Source: a virus. From it: 30,746 nucleotides of DNA. The notes under the pieces are model-generated. The model did not search any database and was not told the origin of the DNA. It was given only the letters and a program-made list of their open reading frames with translations. The DNA lies in the IMG/VR virus record IMGVR_UViG_3300037493_002446, positions 1-30,746 of that record; one strand, given 5' to 3'. Below are positions 9,023-17,239 of this stretch, one piece after another; position 1 is the stretch's first letter, and each line of letters starts with the position of its first letter. Made by a program: the position numbers and the translations under genes.

Positions 9023-10401
9023 GGTCCTGCGTAAGTTATTACTACTGCTGGGTCAGAAGCATCAAATGTTCCAACACAACCACAAAGTAGATATATTTGG
9101 TTTAATTGTAAGTCAATTGTAACGGGTGTTCCATCACAGAAGGTATAAAGTAATACTGGTGCTCCAACAAATACATTTGTTGTATCAACCTCATATTCCC
9201 CACATACACAAGGTGTTGATGATGGAGTAGGAGTAGGAGTTGGTGTTGGTTGAACACACATACTATTATATGTTATAACAAGGTTTCCTTCAAAGGTATA
9301 AGATGTTGAATTACAAAAACAAACAAGAAAACTTTCTTGTGGGTCAATTACAAGTGTCTGTTCTATGTTATTACAATCATAATAATATAACACCCCTTGT
9401 GATTCCAAAGATGCGTTAAATACATCATACGCTAAACAAGGACAAGTTTGTGGTGTTGATGAAGGAGTGGGAGTGGGTGTTGGAGTTGGTTGAACAGGTG
9501 ATGTTGTACCTGTAAAGTTTCCAAATAACTGAACTGTATATTGTGCTGTATTTGGTGGTATAATGTCTTGTAGATTTACAGGACCTGCTCCAACATATAA
9601 AGTGTTGTAGGTTGTATTACCTGTTGATAATAAACCTGTATAAGATTGATAAACATAAGAACAATCAGGTAATGGACCACCACCATTGGTTAGTACATTA
9701 TCTATTGTTACACCTGTGATTAGTATTCCTGAATCATCATAAAACTTATACTGAACATAGTAAGGTTGTGATAATGTATCATCACTCAAATACCAGTTTG
9801 TAAATGCAAGTGTGTAATATTCATCTTCTTCTAAATCACGGGTTCTTGGTGAGTTGGTTAAGAATAATCCTGATGTTGTTGGATTTGATGTTGTTGGTGT
9901 TCCTGATAATACAAATGGGTCAATATCAAAGTTCTGTTGTGTTGCTCTACCATTAACCCCCATTGTTGATTGAAATGTCTTTAATAGGGTAGATGGAACT
10001 GATGGTGGACCTTGTGTATTACCTGAACCTGTAAAACCAGTTACAGAACCTAATTCTGTTGATGAATACTCATAACCAAACTTAACTTGGTAGTTGATTG
10101 TTTCATCACTATAAGGTCTTGAAAATGGAAATGTCTGGTGTGTGTAAATATTTGTTGTGTTCCATACCGATATTGGCATATTGGAACAATAGGTTTGTAA
10201 TATTCTTGTTAAATCTATAACACCAAGTCCAAAAGGGTTTGGTGTGGCTTTACCCTGAAATACATTATTACCATTAACAAATAAATCATAGGTATATCTA
10301 AATCTATAGTTATTGGTTGTATCTGCGGATATTGTAAAAAACAACCCATTTGTTAATACAGGTTGAAATATTGGTGGTTCATTTAATATTGCTATACTCA
10401 T
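9016..10401 (-). CDS. Tail/adhesin-like structural protein with two PT linkers and two tandem Cys-rich domains
   Basis: This 461-aa protein has a beta-rich N-terminal part (residues 1-300, opening with NEPPIFQPVLTNGLFF). Two copies of a Pro-Thr linker follow ([13 protein letters not shown], near residues 305-318 and 384-397). Each linker precedes a ~65-residue domain of the form C-x-C...Y...DC...LVCFC or LLCGC...VVITY. The copies align by eye but are clearly diverged, which points to an old domain duplication. The layout suggests a virion protein displaying small binding domains on extended stalks, perhaps for attachment to the host or a surface polymer. It lies in the tail module, with the HNH gene directly downstream. 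Function is inferred only. Confidence 0.6.
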   Translation of the reverse strand: MSIAILNEPPIFQPVLTNGLFFTISADTTNNYRFRYTYDLFVNGNNVFQGKATPNPFGLGVIDLTRILQTYCSNMPISVWNTTNIYTHQTFPFSRPYSDETINYQVKFGYEYSSTELGSVTGFTGSGNTQGPPSVPSTLLKTFQSTMGVNGRATQQNFDIDPFVLSGTPTTSNPTTSGLFLTNSPRTRDLEEDEYYTLAFTNWYLSDDTLSQPYYVQYKFYDDSGILITGVTIDNVLTNGGGPLPDCSYVYQSYTGLLSTGNTTYNTLYVGAGPVNLQDIIPPNTAQYTVQLFGNFTGTTSPVQPTPTPTPTPSSTPQTCPCLAYDVFNASLESQGVLYYYDCNNIEQTLVIDPQESFLVCFCNSTSYTFEGNLVITYNSMCVQPTPTPTPTPSSTPCVCGEYEVDTTNVFVGAPVLLYTFCDGTPVTIDLQLNQIYLLCGCVGTFDASDPAVVITYAGPC

Positions 10402-10961
10402 GTTGTTCTTAATTTATCTATAAAATTATCTATTTGGAATTGTAAATATCCTGCAACATAATCCCCGTATTGTTCAAGGATTTGTTGTTGTATGTTATTA
10501 TAGGCTTTGTTGATAAAGTCATTTCCACCATAACCATATCTTCCAATAGACCTTCTAATCAAATATACTAATGTCTTTCTTGGAATAAATCTACCTTTGG
10601 CATCTCTTATTCCTTTAACTGATTGTTTTTGTCTAACCCATTTATCAATAGGTCCTGTTGGTGGATATCTACCAGGTCTTCTACCTTCATTAACAAAGTA
10701 TCCTTCAATAGGCATCTCCATTACAAGTTCAGGTATTCCTGTTTGTGAGTTTTCGGTAAACTTAACATCAATGTTTCTAATAAGATTTCCTGATGCTATT
10801 GGGGGTGATATTGGTGTTGGATATCTACCTGATACTGGTTTTGGTAATCCAGGTCTACCTGGTCCACCATAAGTTGTTGAGCGTCTTGGTATCTCAAGTT
10901 GTTTTACCAATGAACCCTTTAACAGAGCAGCAATATCATTTAGTATACCCTGTTCAATCAT
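10398..10961 (-). CDS. HK97 gp10-like tail completion / neck protein
   Basis: This 187-aa basic protein has the motif YFVNEGRRPGRYPPTGPIDKWV near residues 88-109. That is the hallmark 'x-EfGr-Pg-x-PP-i-xW' region of HK97 gp10-like head-tail or tail-completion proteins. A Pro/Gly-rich segment lies at residues 25-57. Its stop overlaps the start of the 461-aa gene by 4 bases, and its start shares one base with the stop of the 158-aa gene, so the three are probably translated in a coupled way. Location next to the predicted tail terminator fits a role in joining head and tail. Confidence 0.65.
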   Translation of the reverse strand: MIEQGILNDIAALLKGSLVKQLEIPRRSTTYGGPGRPGLPKPVSGRYPTPISPPIASGNLIRNIDVKFTENSQTGIPELVMEMPIEGYFVNEGRRPGRYPPTGPIDKWVRQKQSVKGIRDAKGRFIPRKTLVYLIRRSIGRYGYGGNDFINKAYNNIQQQILEQYGDYVAGYLQFQIDNFIDKLRTT

Positions 10962-11437
10962 TATCCGTAATAATCACATGCGTTAATATCGGTGAATATA
11001 ATGAAACTACAATCAAGTGCTACACCTCCTACGAAATCATTAAATCTTTCTTGGAACGGAACTGCGTTGGTTGGTAGTATCATATCCATCTTGTTATACA
11101 AGTCTGGTGTTTGATTCATACCCCTTTTGATAAAGGACATAAACCTTCTGGCTTGAATATCCATATCACTTATTACATCTACCTCATTTGATAAGTCATC
11201 ATTGATTCTATCAGCAAAGATTAAAGACATATTGTAGGTTACAATATTTTCTTCATAAGATACATTTTGTGGGGTTACAAATACAAATGGATATGTTGGG
11301 GTCATACCTGTGTTGTCTGTATTACCAAACTCCACGATATTACCAAAACCAAATGAGTTCAAACCAATACCCACTTGTGATTCTTGATATTGTTTTATAA
11401 GTGATACAATCTTGTGAATAGTTACATACTCTTCCAT
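10961..11437 (-). CDS. Putative tail terminator / tail completion protein
   Basis: This 158-aa acidic protein has no catalytic motif. It sits between the frameshifted chaperone-like gene and the gp10-like gene, where siphoviruses usually carry a tail terminator. Segments such as TYPFVFVTPQNVSY and ALDCSFIIFTDINACDYY are beta-strand-like, and an internal helix runs near residues 85-105. These features match the general look of small tail terminators. I do not recognise a specific family; the call comes from context and size. Confidence 0.45.
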   Translation of the reverse strand: MEEYVTIHKIVSLIKQYQESQVGIGLNSFGFGNIVEFGNTDNTGMTPTYPFVFVTPQNVSYEENIVTYNMSLIFADRINDDLSNEVDVISDMDIQARRFMSFIKRGMNQTPDLYNKMDMILPTNAVPFQERFNDFVGGVALDCSFIIFTDINACDYYG

Positions 11438-11458
11438 AGTTATTAAATAGTGTTTTTA

Positions 11459-12261
11459 TTATTTGAACTGCTTCTCCATTTTCTTCATTTCTTCATTTTG
11501 TTTTTGTACTCTTTCTTTCATAAGTGATGCTGTATTCAAACAAAGTAATAAAGGTAGTTCATCAATTTGATTTATTTTTGTAATGTCTTCTCCTGCAAGA
11601 TTGAGTGTGATACTAAAATAGTATCTAAAGGCAGCCTCTTTTTTACCCATTTTGGTAGTATCTCCCACCCCTTCACTATCTTCTGGTTGATGTTGTTCGT
11701 CCACATCAAAGAACTCTTTATATTGCTGGTATATATTGTTGCGGTTAGAAAAAAAAAAGTGCTTGCCCCAAACCAATACTTAACTGGTAGTTGTCTAAAC
11801 TCATATCCCCTATCTTCTATTTCATCTGCCTTGTATGGTTTAATCTTATACTTACCATTTTTCTTTTCAGTGATGGGTCTGTATAATATCGCCATAATCA
11901 AATGAATATTTTCTTCAATGTTTTCAGCAGAGAATACCTCCATGTCCATCCAAGCACCCCACGCAAGTTTGCTCCAATCATTTTCCAATCCATACTCAAT
12001 CCCATCATAGGTGAAAACATTATACAATTCATCTTTAAGGGATGTTTCAGTGATTTGGGACATCAGGTATGTTTGGACAAACTCCATTTGATTTAAGGGT
12101 AAATCCTTCAGTTCATTAACAGGTACTGCTAATAACATACTTAACAAATCTGCTGGTGATGATTTGTAGATGTCCTCTTTGGCTTTTAATCTTTGGAATT
12201 GTTCTATTGTGATTTCAGGTTGTACTTTTACAACCCTATCATTTAATTGTATATCTATCAT
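11459..12261 (-). CDS. Tail assembly chaperone-like protein with -1 frameshift (G/GT-type)
   Basis: Two overlapping frames form one gene. The first starts at 12261 and, read straight, gives 229 aa ending at 11572, but its last ~58 residues look like out-of-frame sequence. The second frame, ending at 11459, reads as real protein after the run of ten T (11758-11749, coding strand). A -1 shift there joins residues 1-171 (ending in FFF) to 96 more residues starting SNRNNIYQQYKEFF, giving 267 aa. The N-terminus (EITIEQFQRLKAKED) resembles tail assembly chaperones, which use exactly this kind of -1 slippage to make a short and a long product. A missing T in the assembly would look the same, because 11 T would restore one frame. 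Confidence 0.65.
11749..11758 (-). promoter_or_regulatory. Poly-U slippery site (ten T on coding strand)
   Basis: The coding strand reads CAC followed by ten T and then CTAACC. This contains U UUU UUU, a strong -1 slippery heptamer. A shift here moves translation from the chaperone N-terminal frame into the C-terminal frame. A homopolymer sequencing error is the alternative explanation. Confidence 0.55.
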
Positions 12262-13403
12262 ATTATTGTTATTTTATTTTTTGGTTTATTTATTTTCATT
12301 TGAAGCACATAACGGATTGGGTCAATACAATGGTTAAAGTCATCTATTGGTTCATCCAAGTTTTTTAAGTTCTTATCCTGTTTCCATACATATTGGTTAA
12401 GTTCATCCAACAGATTAGTTGAGGTTGATGTAACCAATAGATTATGTCTTTTAATCAAATCAATCCCATGTAATATAGTACCTTTGGCAACAGGTTTTAT
12501 ATTGATGGCATTTCTTCTCATCTCTTCTATTGCTTGGGGATTAGCGGAATCAGCAATAAAATCATCTTTTAAGTTTATATTCAAATCTTTTATCTTGTAG
12601 ATGAAATCAGGTATTGTTGTTCTTTTTAGATACAATAATTCATCAACATAAATGTTATCCTCAAACTTATACACACCAATCAGTGTTTGAGCATCGTGAT
12701 AACCATAGTCAATTCCATATCCAAGTAGTTTTGCCTCTTGTGGTATTTCACCAATGATTTGTTGGTGATTAAATACAACTCTTGTTGGAACACCCTTTTG
12801 TCCTAATCCAAATACTCTCCATAGGTTTTGGTCTCTGTATTGTAATTTTTCAATTTCCTTAACTTGAATATCAGATAGAAATGGATTGTCTTTATAAGTT
12901 ACTACTGTATAAAAAACATCTTCTTGTCCTTCCAAATCATATATCCAAGAGTTCCACAATGATGGGTTTAAGTCAATTACACATCTATCTGATGTACGCA
13001 ATATCAATTGGGTATATTCATCTTCACTAACCTCTGTTGCTTCATTTATAAACAAGTAATCTCTTTTTCTACCCCTTAACTTTGTTTCATCATCTACAGA
13101 GAACCACTCAATAATATTTGTTCCAAGTTGGAAATATCCATCAACTGAATGCCATTTATCTGATTCATATACCCCAAAGTTAATTAGTATCTCTTTTAAG
13201 TCCCTTAAGATTGAACCCTTTAATGCTGGTAATGTTTTTCTAACCAGTGATAAAGTTTTACCATCTTCTTGTAATAGTTTGTAAATCCAATAGATAAGAA
13301 TATTGTAAGTTTTAGAAGCACGAGAACTCCCTTGAAATACACAAACCCTTTTGTCTGTTTTAATCAAGTCCTCAAATACTCTTGTTGTTTGGATTTTAGG
13401 CAT
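12258..13403 (-). CDS. terL: Terminase large subunit (PBSX/Terminase_3 type)
   Basis: This 381-aa protein is the ATP-driven DNA packaging motor and nuclease. The Walker A variant GSSRASKT is at residues 25-32, Walker B (YLFINE) at 116-121, and the coupling region at 140-170. The RNase H-like nuclease domain follows, with GIDYGYHDAQT (D232), DDFIADSANP (D281/D285) and DDFNHCIDPIRY (D354/D355, D361) as likely metal ligands. The length is typical of compact PBSX-type terminases. Its start overlaps the upstream 160-aa gene by 8 bases and its stop overlaps the chaperone-like gene by 4, so it is embedded in a coupled operon. A TerS-like gene lies two genes upstream. Confidence 0.93.
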   Translation of the reverse strand: MPKIQTTRVFEDLIKTDKRVCVFQGSSRASKTYNILIYWIYKLLQEDGKTLSLVRKTLPALKGSILRDLKEILINFGVYESDKWHSVDGYFQLGTNIIEWFSVDDETKLRGRKRDYLFINEATEVSEDEYTQLILRTSDRCVIDLNPSLWNSWIYDLEGQEDVFYTVVTYKDNPFLSDIQVKEIEKLQYRDQNLWRVFGLGQKGVPTRVVFNHQQIIGEIPQEAKLLGYGIDYGYHDAQTLIGVYKFEDNIYVDELLYLKRTTIPDFIYKIKDLNINLKDDFIADSANPQAIEEMRRNAINIKPVAKGTILHGIDLIKRHNLLVTSTSTNLLDELNQYVWKQDKNLKNLDEPIDDFNHCIDPIRYVLQMKINKPKNKITII

Positions 13404-13878
13404 CTAATCTTTGTTCTAATTTACTCCTAAACTCCACTCTTGTTTTATAACAATTAAAATCTATTGGTTCTTTGAAATAGTCATTGTAGATTACACCAAT
13501 TAAATCATTAAGAACCATTGTTATTTCTTGTTTGTTAAACTTAACCCCCTTGTTTACAAACATAGTGTATTCAAAACTCACATAACCTGTCTTCTGTTCA
13601 TCAAAGGTAAATGGTATTTCTGCAACATCTATTATCATCCCATTGAAATAATGTTTATTCATATTCAGGTTGATTGTGTTCTTAATCTGTTCCAATAACT
13701 TTTCAATCTTCCTTTTTGGTTTATAGTCAGTATCTACTATAAACCAAGTCCCCATAAACAATATAACTGACTTGAAATTGACTTTATCTATTGTTTCACA
13801 TGAAACACTGATATTATCAAAGTTGTTTTTTACATTAAAGGTACAACCTTTTTTTGGTAAACTATAATTCCCTTTCAT
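13396..13878 (-). CDS. Hypothetical protein between TerS-like and TerL genes
   Basis: I do not recognise this 160-aa protein. It is mixed alpha/beta, moderately charged, and has no signal peptide, membrane segment or metal-binding pattern. It starts one base after the 88-aa TerS-like gene stops and overlaps TerL by 8 bases, so it is very likely co-translated with the packaging genes. A packaging or regulatory role is possible from position only. Confidence 0.7.
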   Translation of the reverse strand: MKGNYSLPKKGCTFNVKNNFDNISVSCETIDKVNFKSVILFMGTWFIVDTDYKPKRKIEKLLEQIKNTINLNMNKHYFNGMIIDVAEIPFTFDEQKTGYVSFEYTMFVNKGVKFNKQEITMVLNDLIGVIYNDYFKEPIDFNCYKTRVEFRSKLEQRLDA

Positions 13879-13879
13879 C

Positions 13880-14146
13880 TTAATATCCTCTCTTTTTTCC
13901 TTTTGTTTTTAGATAGAATTGAATTGCTGCCAAGTCCCCATCTTTTATTTGTTTTAGTAATTGGTTTTCCACAAAGTCCAATGATGCTTCATTGATTATT
14001 TCTACTCTGTTTTTGAACTCAATATTTTTCAACCAATTATTATATTCTATTCTATCTATATCCATCTTTTTCAACGCACTATTCACCACTCCCATACTCT
14101 TTTCAAGTGTGGATAAAAACTCTTCTTGTAAATCACTTAACATCAT
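13880..14146 (-). CDS. Terminase small subunit-like protein (phBC6A51-type helix-turn-helix)
   Basis: This 88-aa helical protein resembles the small TerS homeodomain type (phBC6A51-like). It has VNSALKKMDIDRIEYNNWLK (about residues 21-40) as a helix-turn-helix, then helices with INEASLDFVENQLLKQIKDGD and the closing AIQFYLKTKGKKRGY. The last pattern, in which the protein 'acts on many small units' and ends in a LKTKGKKRGY-like tail, is common in TerS proteins that bind the packaging site. Its start overlaps the glycosyltransferase stop by 4 bases. A second TerS-like gene lies at 16163-15702, so which one serves TerL is open; this one is closer. Confidence 0.65.
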   Translation of the reverse strand: MMLSDLQEEFLSTLEKSMGVVNSALKKMDIDRIEYNNWLKNIEFKNRVEIINEASLDFVENQLLKQIKDGDLAAIQFYLKTKGKKRGY

Positions 14147-14997
14147 TTCTTATATTTCTCATTTAATATACAAGGGACTGTATTGTTCCAACTTATATGA
14201 TGGTGTATCCTTCTATTCTTTTCACCCATTTCAGATATCCTAACAGATGATGGATTAAACATAATTGTATAAAATGATTTAATATATGTTCCATTGTCCA
14301 AATATAATTCAGTCATACCTCCCTTGTTCTTTTGTGTTGTCTGTTGTGCAATCTTAACATTTGGAATTGTAAAAAACAAATCACCCCTACTACCTAAACT
14401 GGTGTAGGTATTAACATCTTCATTTATTCTACCAACAAACTTAAATGGTTTGAGTGTATCACAGAAAAATGTATTCATACACTTTCTCATTAGATGTAAT
14501 GAGTTCTTGAATCTACCTTTATCTCCACCCAAGAAATCACCACCTTGAGCCATTGCTATTGTAAGTGCTGGTATTGTCTTGTAGTACTCTAAGAACGCAT
14601 CAAACACCCTATCAAGTTGTTTTATGTATCTTTCCTTCTGTATCAAGTTATTATCAAACTTATAACTGAATGCTGAATAATCATCATCAAGTTGAATAAA
14701 GTATCTTATACCCAATTCTTTTGCAATCTCAAATGATGCGTTCCTTGCATAGACAATACTCCTTGTATCTGTAAAATTATCTGCTTGGTCAAATTTATGT
14801 CTAATCTCATTTTTTGAGAATACCTTAACTTGTTCCCCAAACTTTTTTTTGTAGTCATTTAAGGTTGTGTCTTCATCATCTACCAACAAATAGATAGGTC
14901 CTGTATAACCCATCTTTTTCAAACTATGATAAGTTTTAACATTATCAGGTCTACCATGCGTTAAGATAAATGCTGCAAAGTTTGTATTATTCATCAT
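14143..14997 (-). CDS. TET-associated-type glycosyltransferase (putative DNA base glycosyltransferase)
   Basis: This 284-aa protein is a nucleotide-sugar glycosyltransferase (GT-A-like). From the chosen start, the N-terminus reads AAFILTHGRPDNVKTYHSL (residues 8-26), followed by IYLLVDDEDTT. Next come IVYARNASFEIAKELGIRYF and the metal-binding LDDDY (DDD at 104-106). The C-terminus has MFNPSSVRISEMG and RIHHHISWNNTVP. This set matches, in my recognition, the TET-associated glycosyltransferase (TAGT) group described in phages, which is thought to add sugars to modified DNA bases. I chose 14997 rather than an in-frame ATG at 15018, because it overlaps the ParB-like gene by only 11 bases. No TET/JBP dioxygenase was found in the window. 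The substrate is unknown. Confidence 0.75.
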   Translation of the reverse strand: MMNNTNFAAFILTHGRPDNVKTYHSLKKMGYTGPIYLLVDDEDTTLNDYKKKFGEQVKVFSKNEIRHKFDQADNFTDTRSIVYARNASFEIAKELGIRYFIQLDDDYSAFSYKFDNNLIQKERYIKQLDRVFDAFLEYYKTIPALTIAMAQGGDFLGGDKGRFKNSLHLMRKCMNTFFCDTLKPFKFVGRINEDVNTYTSLGSRGDLFFTIPNVKIAQQTTQKNKGGMTELYLDNGTYIKSFYTIMFNPSSVRISEMGEKNRRIHHHISWNNTVPCILNEKYKK

Positions 14998-15718
14998 GGT
15001 CTTCACTATACAAATCACTCAAGGTTTTGGATAATCTAACATAACCTTCTTCAATCGCTTTATTATAATCAATAATAACCAAGGCTGATTTCTCCATCAA
15101 ATCTTGCATCTCTTTATTTGAGTGTGAATAAAAATCAGCAATCTTTGAATAGTCAAATACAATATGTCTACAACTTGCCAGTCTTAAGAACTCTTTTTCC
15201 TCATCAGTAATGTTTGAGTTTTCAATATTATCTATGAGCGTATTGTATTTGGTTGTATCTACTAAATTCTTAATATTTGGTTTTACATTAACTGGTTCAT
15301 AAGTTGGTGCCAAAATCTTTCTTGTGTATTTTTCATCTTCTGTTTCCTCATCAACCAACAATACATCTAAACCCCAATCCTCCAATAAGTCCATATCAAA
15401 TTCAGTTTCCATAATATCCCAATCCCACTCACCAAAAGAAACATTATCTTTAATGATAAATTCTTTCTTCTGTTGTTCTGTTAAATCCTCTGCCATAATA
15501 ACAGGTACTGATTCCATCTTTAAGTCAATACAAGCCTTTAATCTCATATTACCACCCAACACCACATAGTTCTCATCTACAACTATTGGTCTTAATTCCA
15601 ACATTTCAGGAAACTCCAATAATGACTTTTTTAATTGAGTGATTTTTTTATCATCAATCTTTCTTGGGTTTATTGGATTAAATGTTAACTCATCAATACT
15701 CTTATACTGTATTCTCAT
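14987..15718 (-). CDS. ParB-like nuclease-domain protein
   Basis: This 243-aa protein has a ParB/Srx N-terminal domain: LTFNPINPRK (residues 11-20), RPIVVDENYVVLGGNMRLKA (43-62, including the GGNMRLKA core) and VPVIMAEDLT. An acidic stretch (residues 92-135, EWDWD...DEETEDEKYTRK) follows, then a C-terminal helical part with ASCRHIVFDYSKIADFY. Phage proteins of this design often accompany DNA-modification enzymes or the terminase. Here it sits between a TerS-like gene and the glycosyltransferase, which it overlaps. It may bring the modification or packaging enzymes to DNA. It is not a partition protein in the plasmid sense, since no ParA is present. Confidence 0.82.
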   Translation of the reverse strand: MRIQYKSIDELTFNPINPRKIDDKKITQLKKSLLEFPEMLELRPIVVDENYVVLGGNMRLKACIDLKMESVPVIMAEDLTEQQKKEFIIKDNVSFGEWDWDIMETEFDMDLLEDWGLDVLLVDEETEDEKYTRKILAPTYEPVNVKPNIKNLVDTTKYNTLIDNIENSNITDEEKEFLRLASCRHIVFDYSKIADFYSHSNKEMQDLMEKSALVIIDYNKAIEEGYVRLSKTLSDLYSEDHDE

Positions 15719-16163
15719 CTTGTCCCATTTGTGTTCTTATAATCTCAATTTGTAGTGGACTGGTTGAATTATCTATCTTCTCCCCTTGTGTGGTTACATC
15801 AATATGTTTTTCACTCTTCCAGTTGTTCTTAAACTTGTTGGTCATAATAACCTGCCATAACCTTGTATTAAACCCTGCTCCATTGTTCTCACTCATAGAT
15901 TCATATGCTCTATTGAACCACCACTCTTCACATAACTTTTGATACTGGTTGAACGCTTCGGAATATTTCCTATTTGTCTTTAATAATCTGTAATGTCCAT
16001 CCCAACTTATTCCCAATTCAATCAAGAATTGTGTTATGTGTTTTCCTTGAATACCAGCCTCAATGATAATCTTGTACCACTCTGGGTTCATTGTTTCTTC
16101 AAGTCTGGGTCTACCTTTACCTCTCTTTGGAGTGTTATCTTCTCCTTGTATATTTTGTTCCAT
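15702..16163 (-). CDS. TerS-like DNA-binding protein
   Basis: This 153-aa protein begins with a disordered basic segment (TPKRGKGRPRLEE), then a helical region (PEWYKIIIEAGIQGKHITQFLIELGIS) that reads as a helix-turn-helix. It ends with the conserved-looking RLWQVIMTNKFKNNWKSEKHIDVTTQGEKI. That ending ('kdvtt.Ge') is typical of phage small terminase proteins and other packaging-site binders. It overlaps the ParB-like gene by 17 bases. It could be the real TerS, with the 88-aa protein an accessory, or the reverse. Confidence 0.6.
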   Translation of the reverse strand: MEQNIQGEDNTPKRGKGRPRLEETMNPEWYKIIIEAGIQGKHITQFLIELGISWDGHYRLLKTNRKYSEAFNQYQKLCEEWWFNRAYESMSENNGAGFNTRLWQVIMTNKFKNNWKSEKHIDVTTQGEKIDNSTSPLQIEIIRTQMGQDENTV

Positions 16164-16398
16164 ATATTTCTATTCCTATTTTAATTTGATTTATTGCATC
16201 TTCCACTGTTGGTTTGATACTTGAAGATGGATACAGAGCGTAGTAAGTGTCCATAATTTCAATCTTATCCAAGTCAGTGAGGTCTTCTATTGTTTTTACA
16301 TTTATAATTGATTCTACAACCTGTTTAGCGTTCTGAATATTATCAGGACTGTCTAAATTGTTGTGAACAACTTTCCTACCTGATTTACAATTACACAA
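16135..16398 (-). CDS. Hypothetical protein, probable TTG start after an HNH gene
   Basis: I do not recognise this 87-aa protein ([12 protein letters not shown]..., later [17 protein letters not shown] and [11 protein letters not shown]). The reading frame stays open upstream to an ATG at 16494, but that stretch is the out-of-frame end of the HNH gene. I therefore placed the start at the TTG at 16398, six bases after a strong purine run (GGGGGAGG). The start overlaps the HNH stop by 8 bases. The gene may originally have had an ATG that was replaced when the HNH gene entered. Confidence 0.5.
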   Translation of the reverse strand: MCNCKSGRKVVHNNLDSPDNIQNAKQVVESIINVKTIEDLTDLDKIEIMDTYYALYPSSSIKPTVEDAINQIKIGIEIYGTKYTRRR

Positions 16399-16912
16399 GA
16401 TTATCCTCCCCCTTTCTAACCCTTCTGTTTTTTGCTTGTTCTTTAGATGTTGACCAACGACAATTATTGGGTTCATAATTACCATTATTATCAATCCTAT
16501 CTAAAGTATAATCTATATTTTTTCTATATCCCATATCATTTATAAAGTTATCAAATGAGTTTATCCACTCATCACAGATTTTAATTCCCCTACCACCATA
16601 GTTTTTGTATGCATCGTGATTAGGATTAAGACATCTTGATTTCATTGCTCTCCAAGAAACATATTCAGGACTTTTCCACAATCCATGTGTTCTATGAGCA
16701 TCACCAATTAAAGTGTTTTTCATACAACCACAACTTTTAGTTGAAATAAAGTTTGGTAATGTTATTTGTTTTATATTTCCACAAACACACTCACAATTAA
16801 ACTTTCTCACTTTTTGATTTGATGCTGGATTTATGTATGGTTCTATTTCACCAAGTATTGTAAAATAATTAAAAACCTCACCAACATTTATTTCTCTTTT
16901 TTTATTCCCCAT
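16391..16912 (-). CDS. HNH endonuclease with N-terminal zinc-finger-like region
   Basis: This 173-aa protein has a Cys-rich N-terminal part (residues 40-58 CECVCGN, then SCGC near 75-78). A phage HNH-type domain follows: [22 protein letters not shown], then [18 protein letters not shown] and [17 protein letters not shown], ending in EQAKNRR. These are the usual landmarks of small homing-type HNH nucleases in phages. It overlaps the 85-aa gene upstream by 11 bases and the 87-aa gene downstream by 8. Unlike the HNH at 8988-8647, it has no clear promoter of its own. Confidence 0.85.
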   Translation of the reverse strand: MGNKKREINVGEVFNYFTILGEIEPYINPASNQKVRKFNCECVCGNIKQITLPNFISTKSCGCMKNTLIGDAHRTHGLWKSPEYVSWRAMKSRCLNPNHDAYKNYGGRGIKICDEWINSFDNFINDMGYRKNIDYTLDRIDNNGNYEPNNCRWSTSKEQAKNRRVRKGEDNLV

Positions 16913-17159
16913 CTTTCATCCTTTCTAATAATACTATTTCAATAGCACCCTTAATGTCCTTAAATGCTTGTGCTACCTCAAAGTCATCATTTTTAATTGC
17001 TTCATCAATTAAGGGTTGAAAACAATTCAATATCTCTATTGATGATAAACCCAATTCAATTCCTTCCCTAAAGTAGTGTTCTGATAGTTGAACCAATAAA
17101 TCATCTTTCTGTAATGGAGTCAACTTAAAGTAATCTGCCAATATATCTTTTATATTCAT
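16902..17159 (-). CDS. Small helical protein, first gene of the late operon
   Basis: I do not recognise this 85-aa acidic helical protein ([23 protein letters not shown]..., ending ERMKDGE). It opens the long leftward operon. A promoter-like TATATTTA box lies six bases before its ATG, and terminators of the preceding transcript lie upstream. The position suggests a small regulatory or accessory protein made at the onset of late transcription. Confidence 0.7.
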   Translation of the reverse strand: MNIKDILADYFKLTPLQKDDLLVQLSEHYFREGIELGLSSIEILNCFQPLIDEAIKNDDFEVAQAFKDIKGAIEIVLLERMKDGE

Positions 17160-17165
17160 TTATTA

Positions 17166-17173
17166 TAAATATA
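17166..17173 (-). promoter_or_regulatory. Probable late-operon promoter (-7 box)
   Basis: On the minus strand, TATATTTA lies six bases before the ATG at 17159. The -33 element is weak: only a T-rich ATTT about 20 bases upstream. It sits just past two terminators, where the late operon needs a new start. Confidence 0.4.
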
Positions 17174-17196
17174 ATCAATTTTAATCAATATGGAAA

Positions 17197-17225
17197 TAAA
17201 AAACCCCCAACATTTAATTGGGGGT
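17197..17225 (-). terminator. Rho-independent terminator (leftward), second of two
   Basis: The stem is ACCCCCAA (17203-17210) paired with TTGGGGGT (17218-17225), with a 7-base loop. It is followed on the minus strand by a run of six T (17202-17197). It would stop transcripts from the DUF6291/membrane-protein unit that pass the first terminator. Confidence 0.75.
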
Positions 17226-17239
17226 CAAGTTATGAATAG

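Noticed and set aside
11572-11748. C-terminal 58 residues of the unshifted 229-aa frame as real protein
   Set aside because: They overlap the better C-terminal frame and look like shifted coding sequence. They may still exist as the tail of a short product.
16399-16494. Upstream extension of the 87-aa gene to the ATG at 16494
   Set aside because: This stretch is the out-of-frame end of the HNH gene, whose reading is clearly conserved protein.
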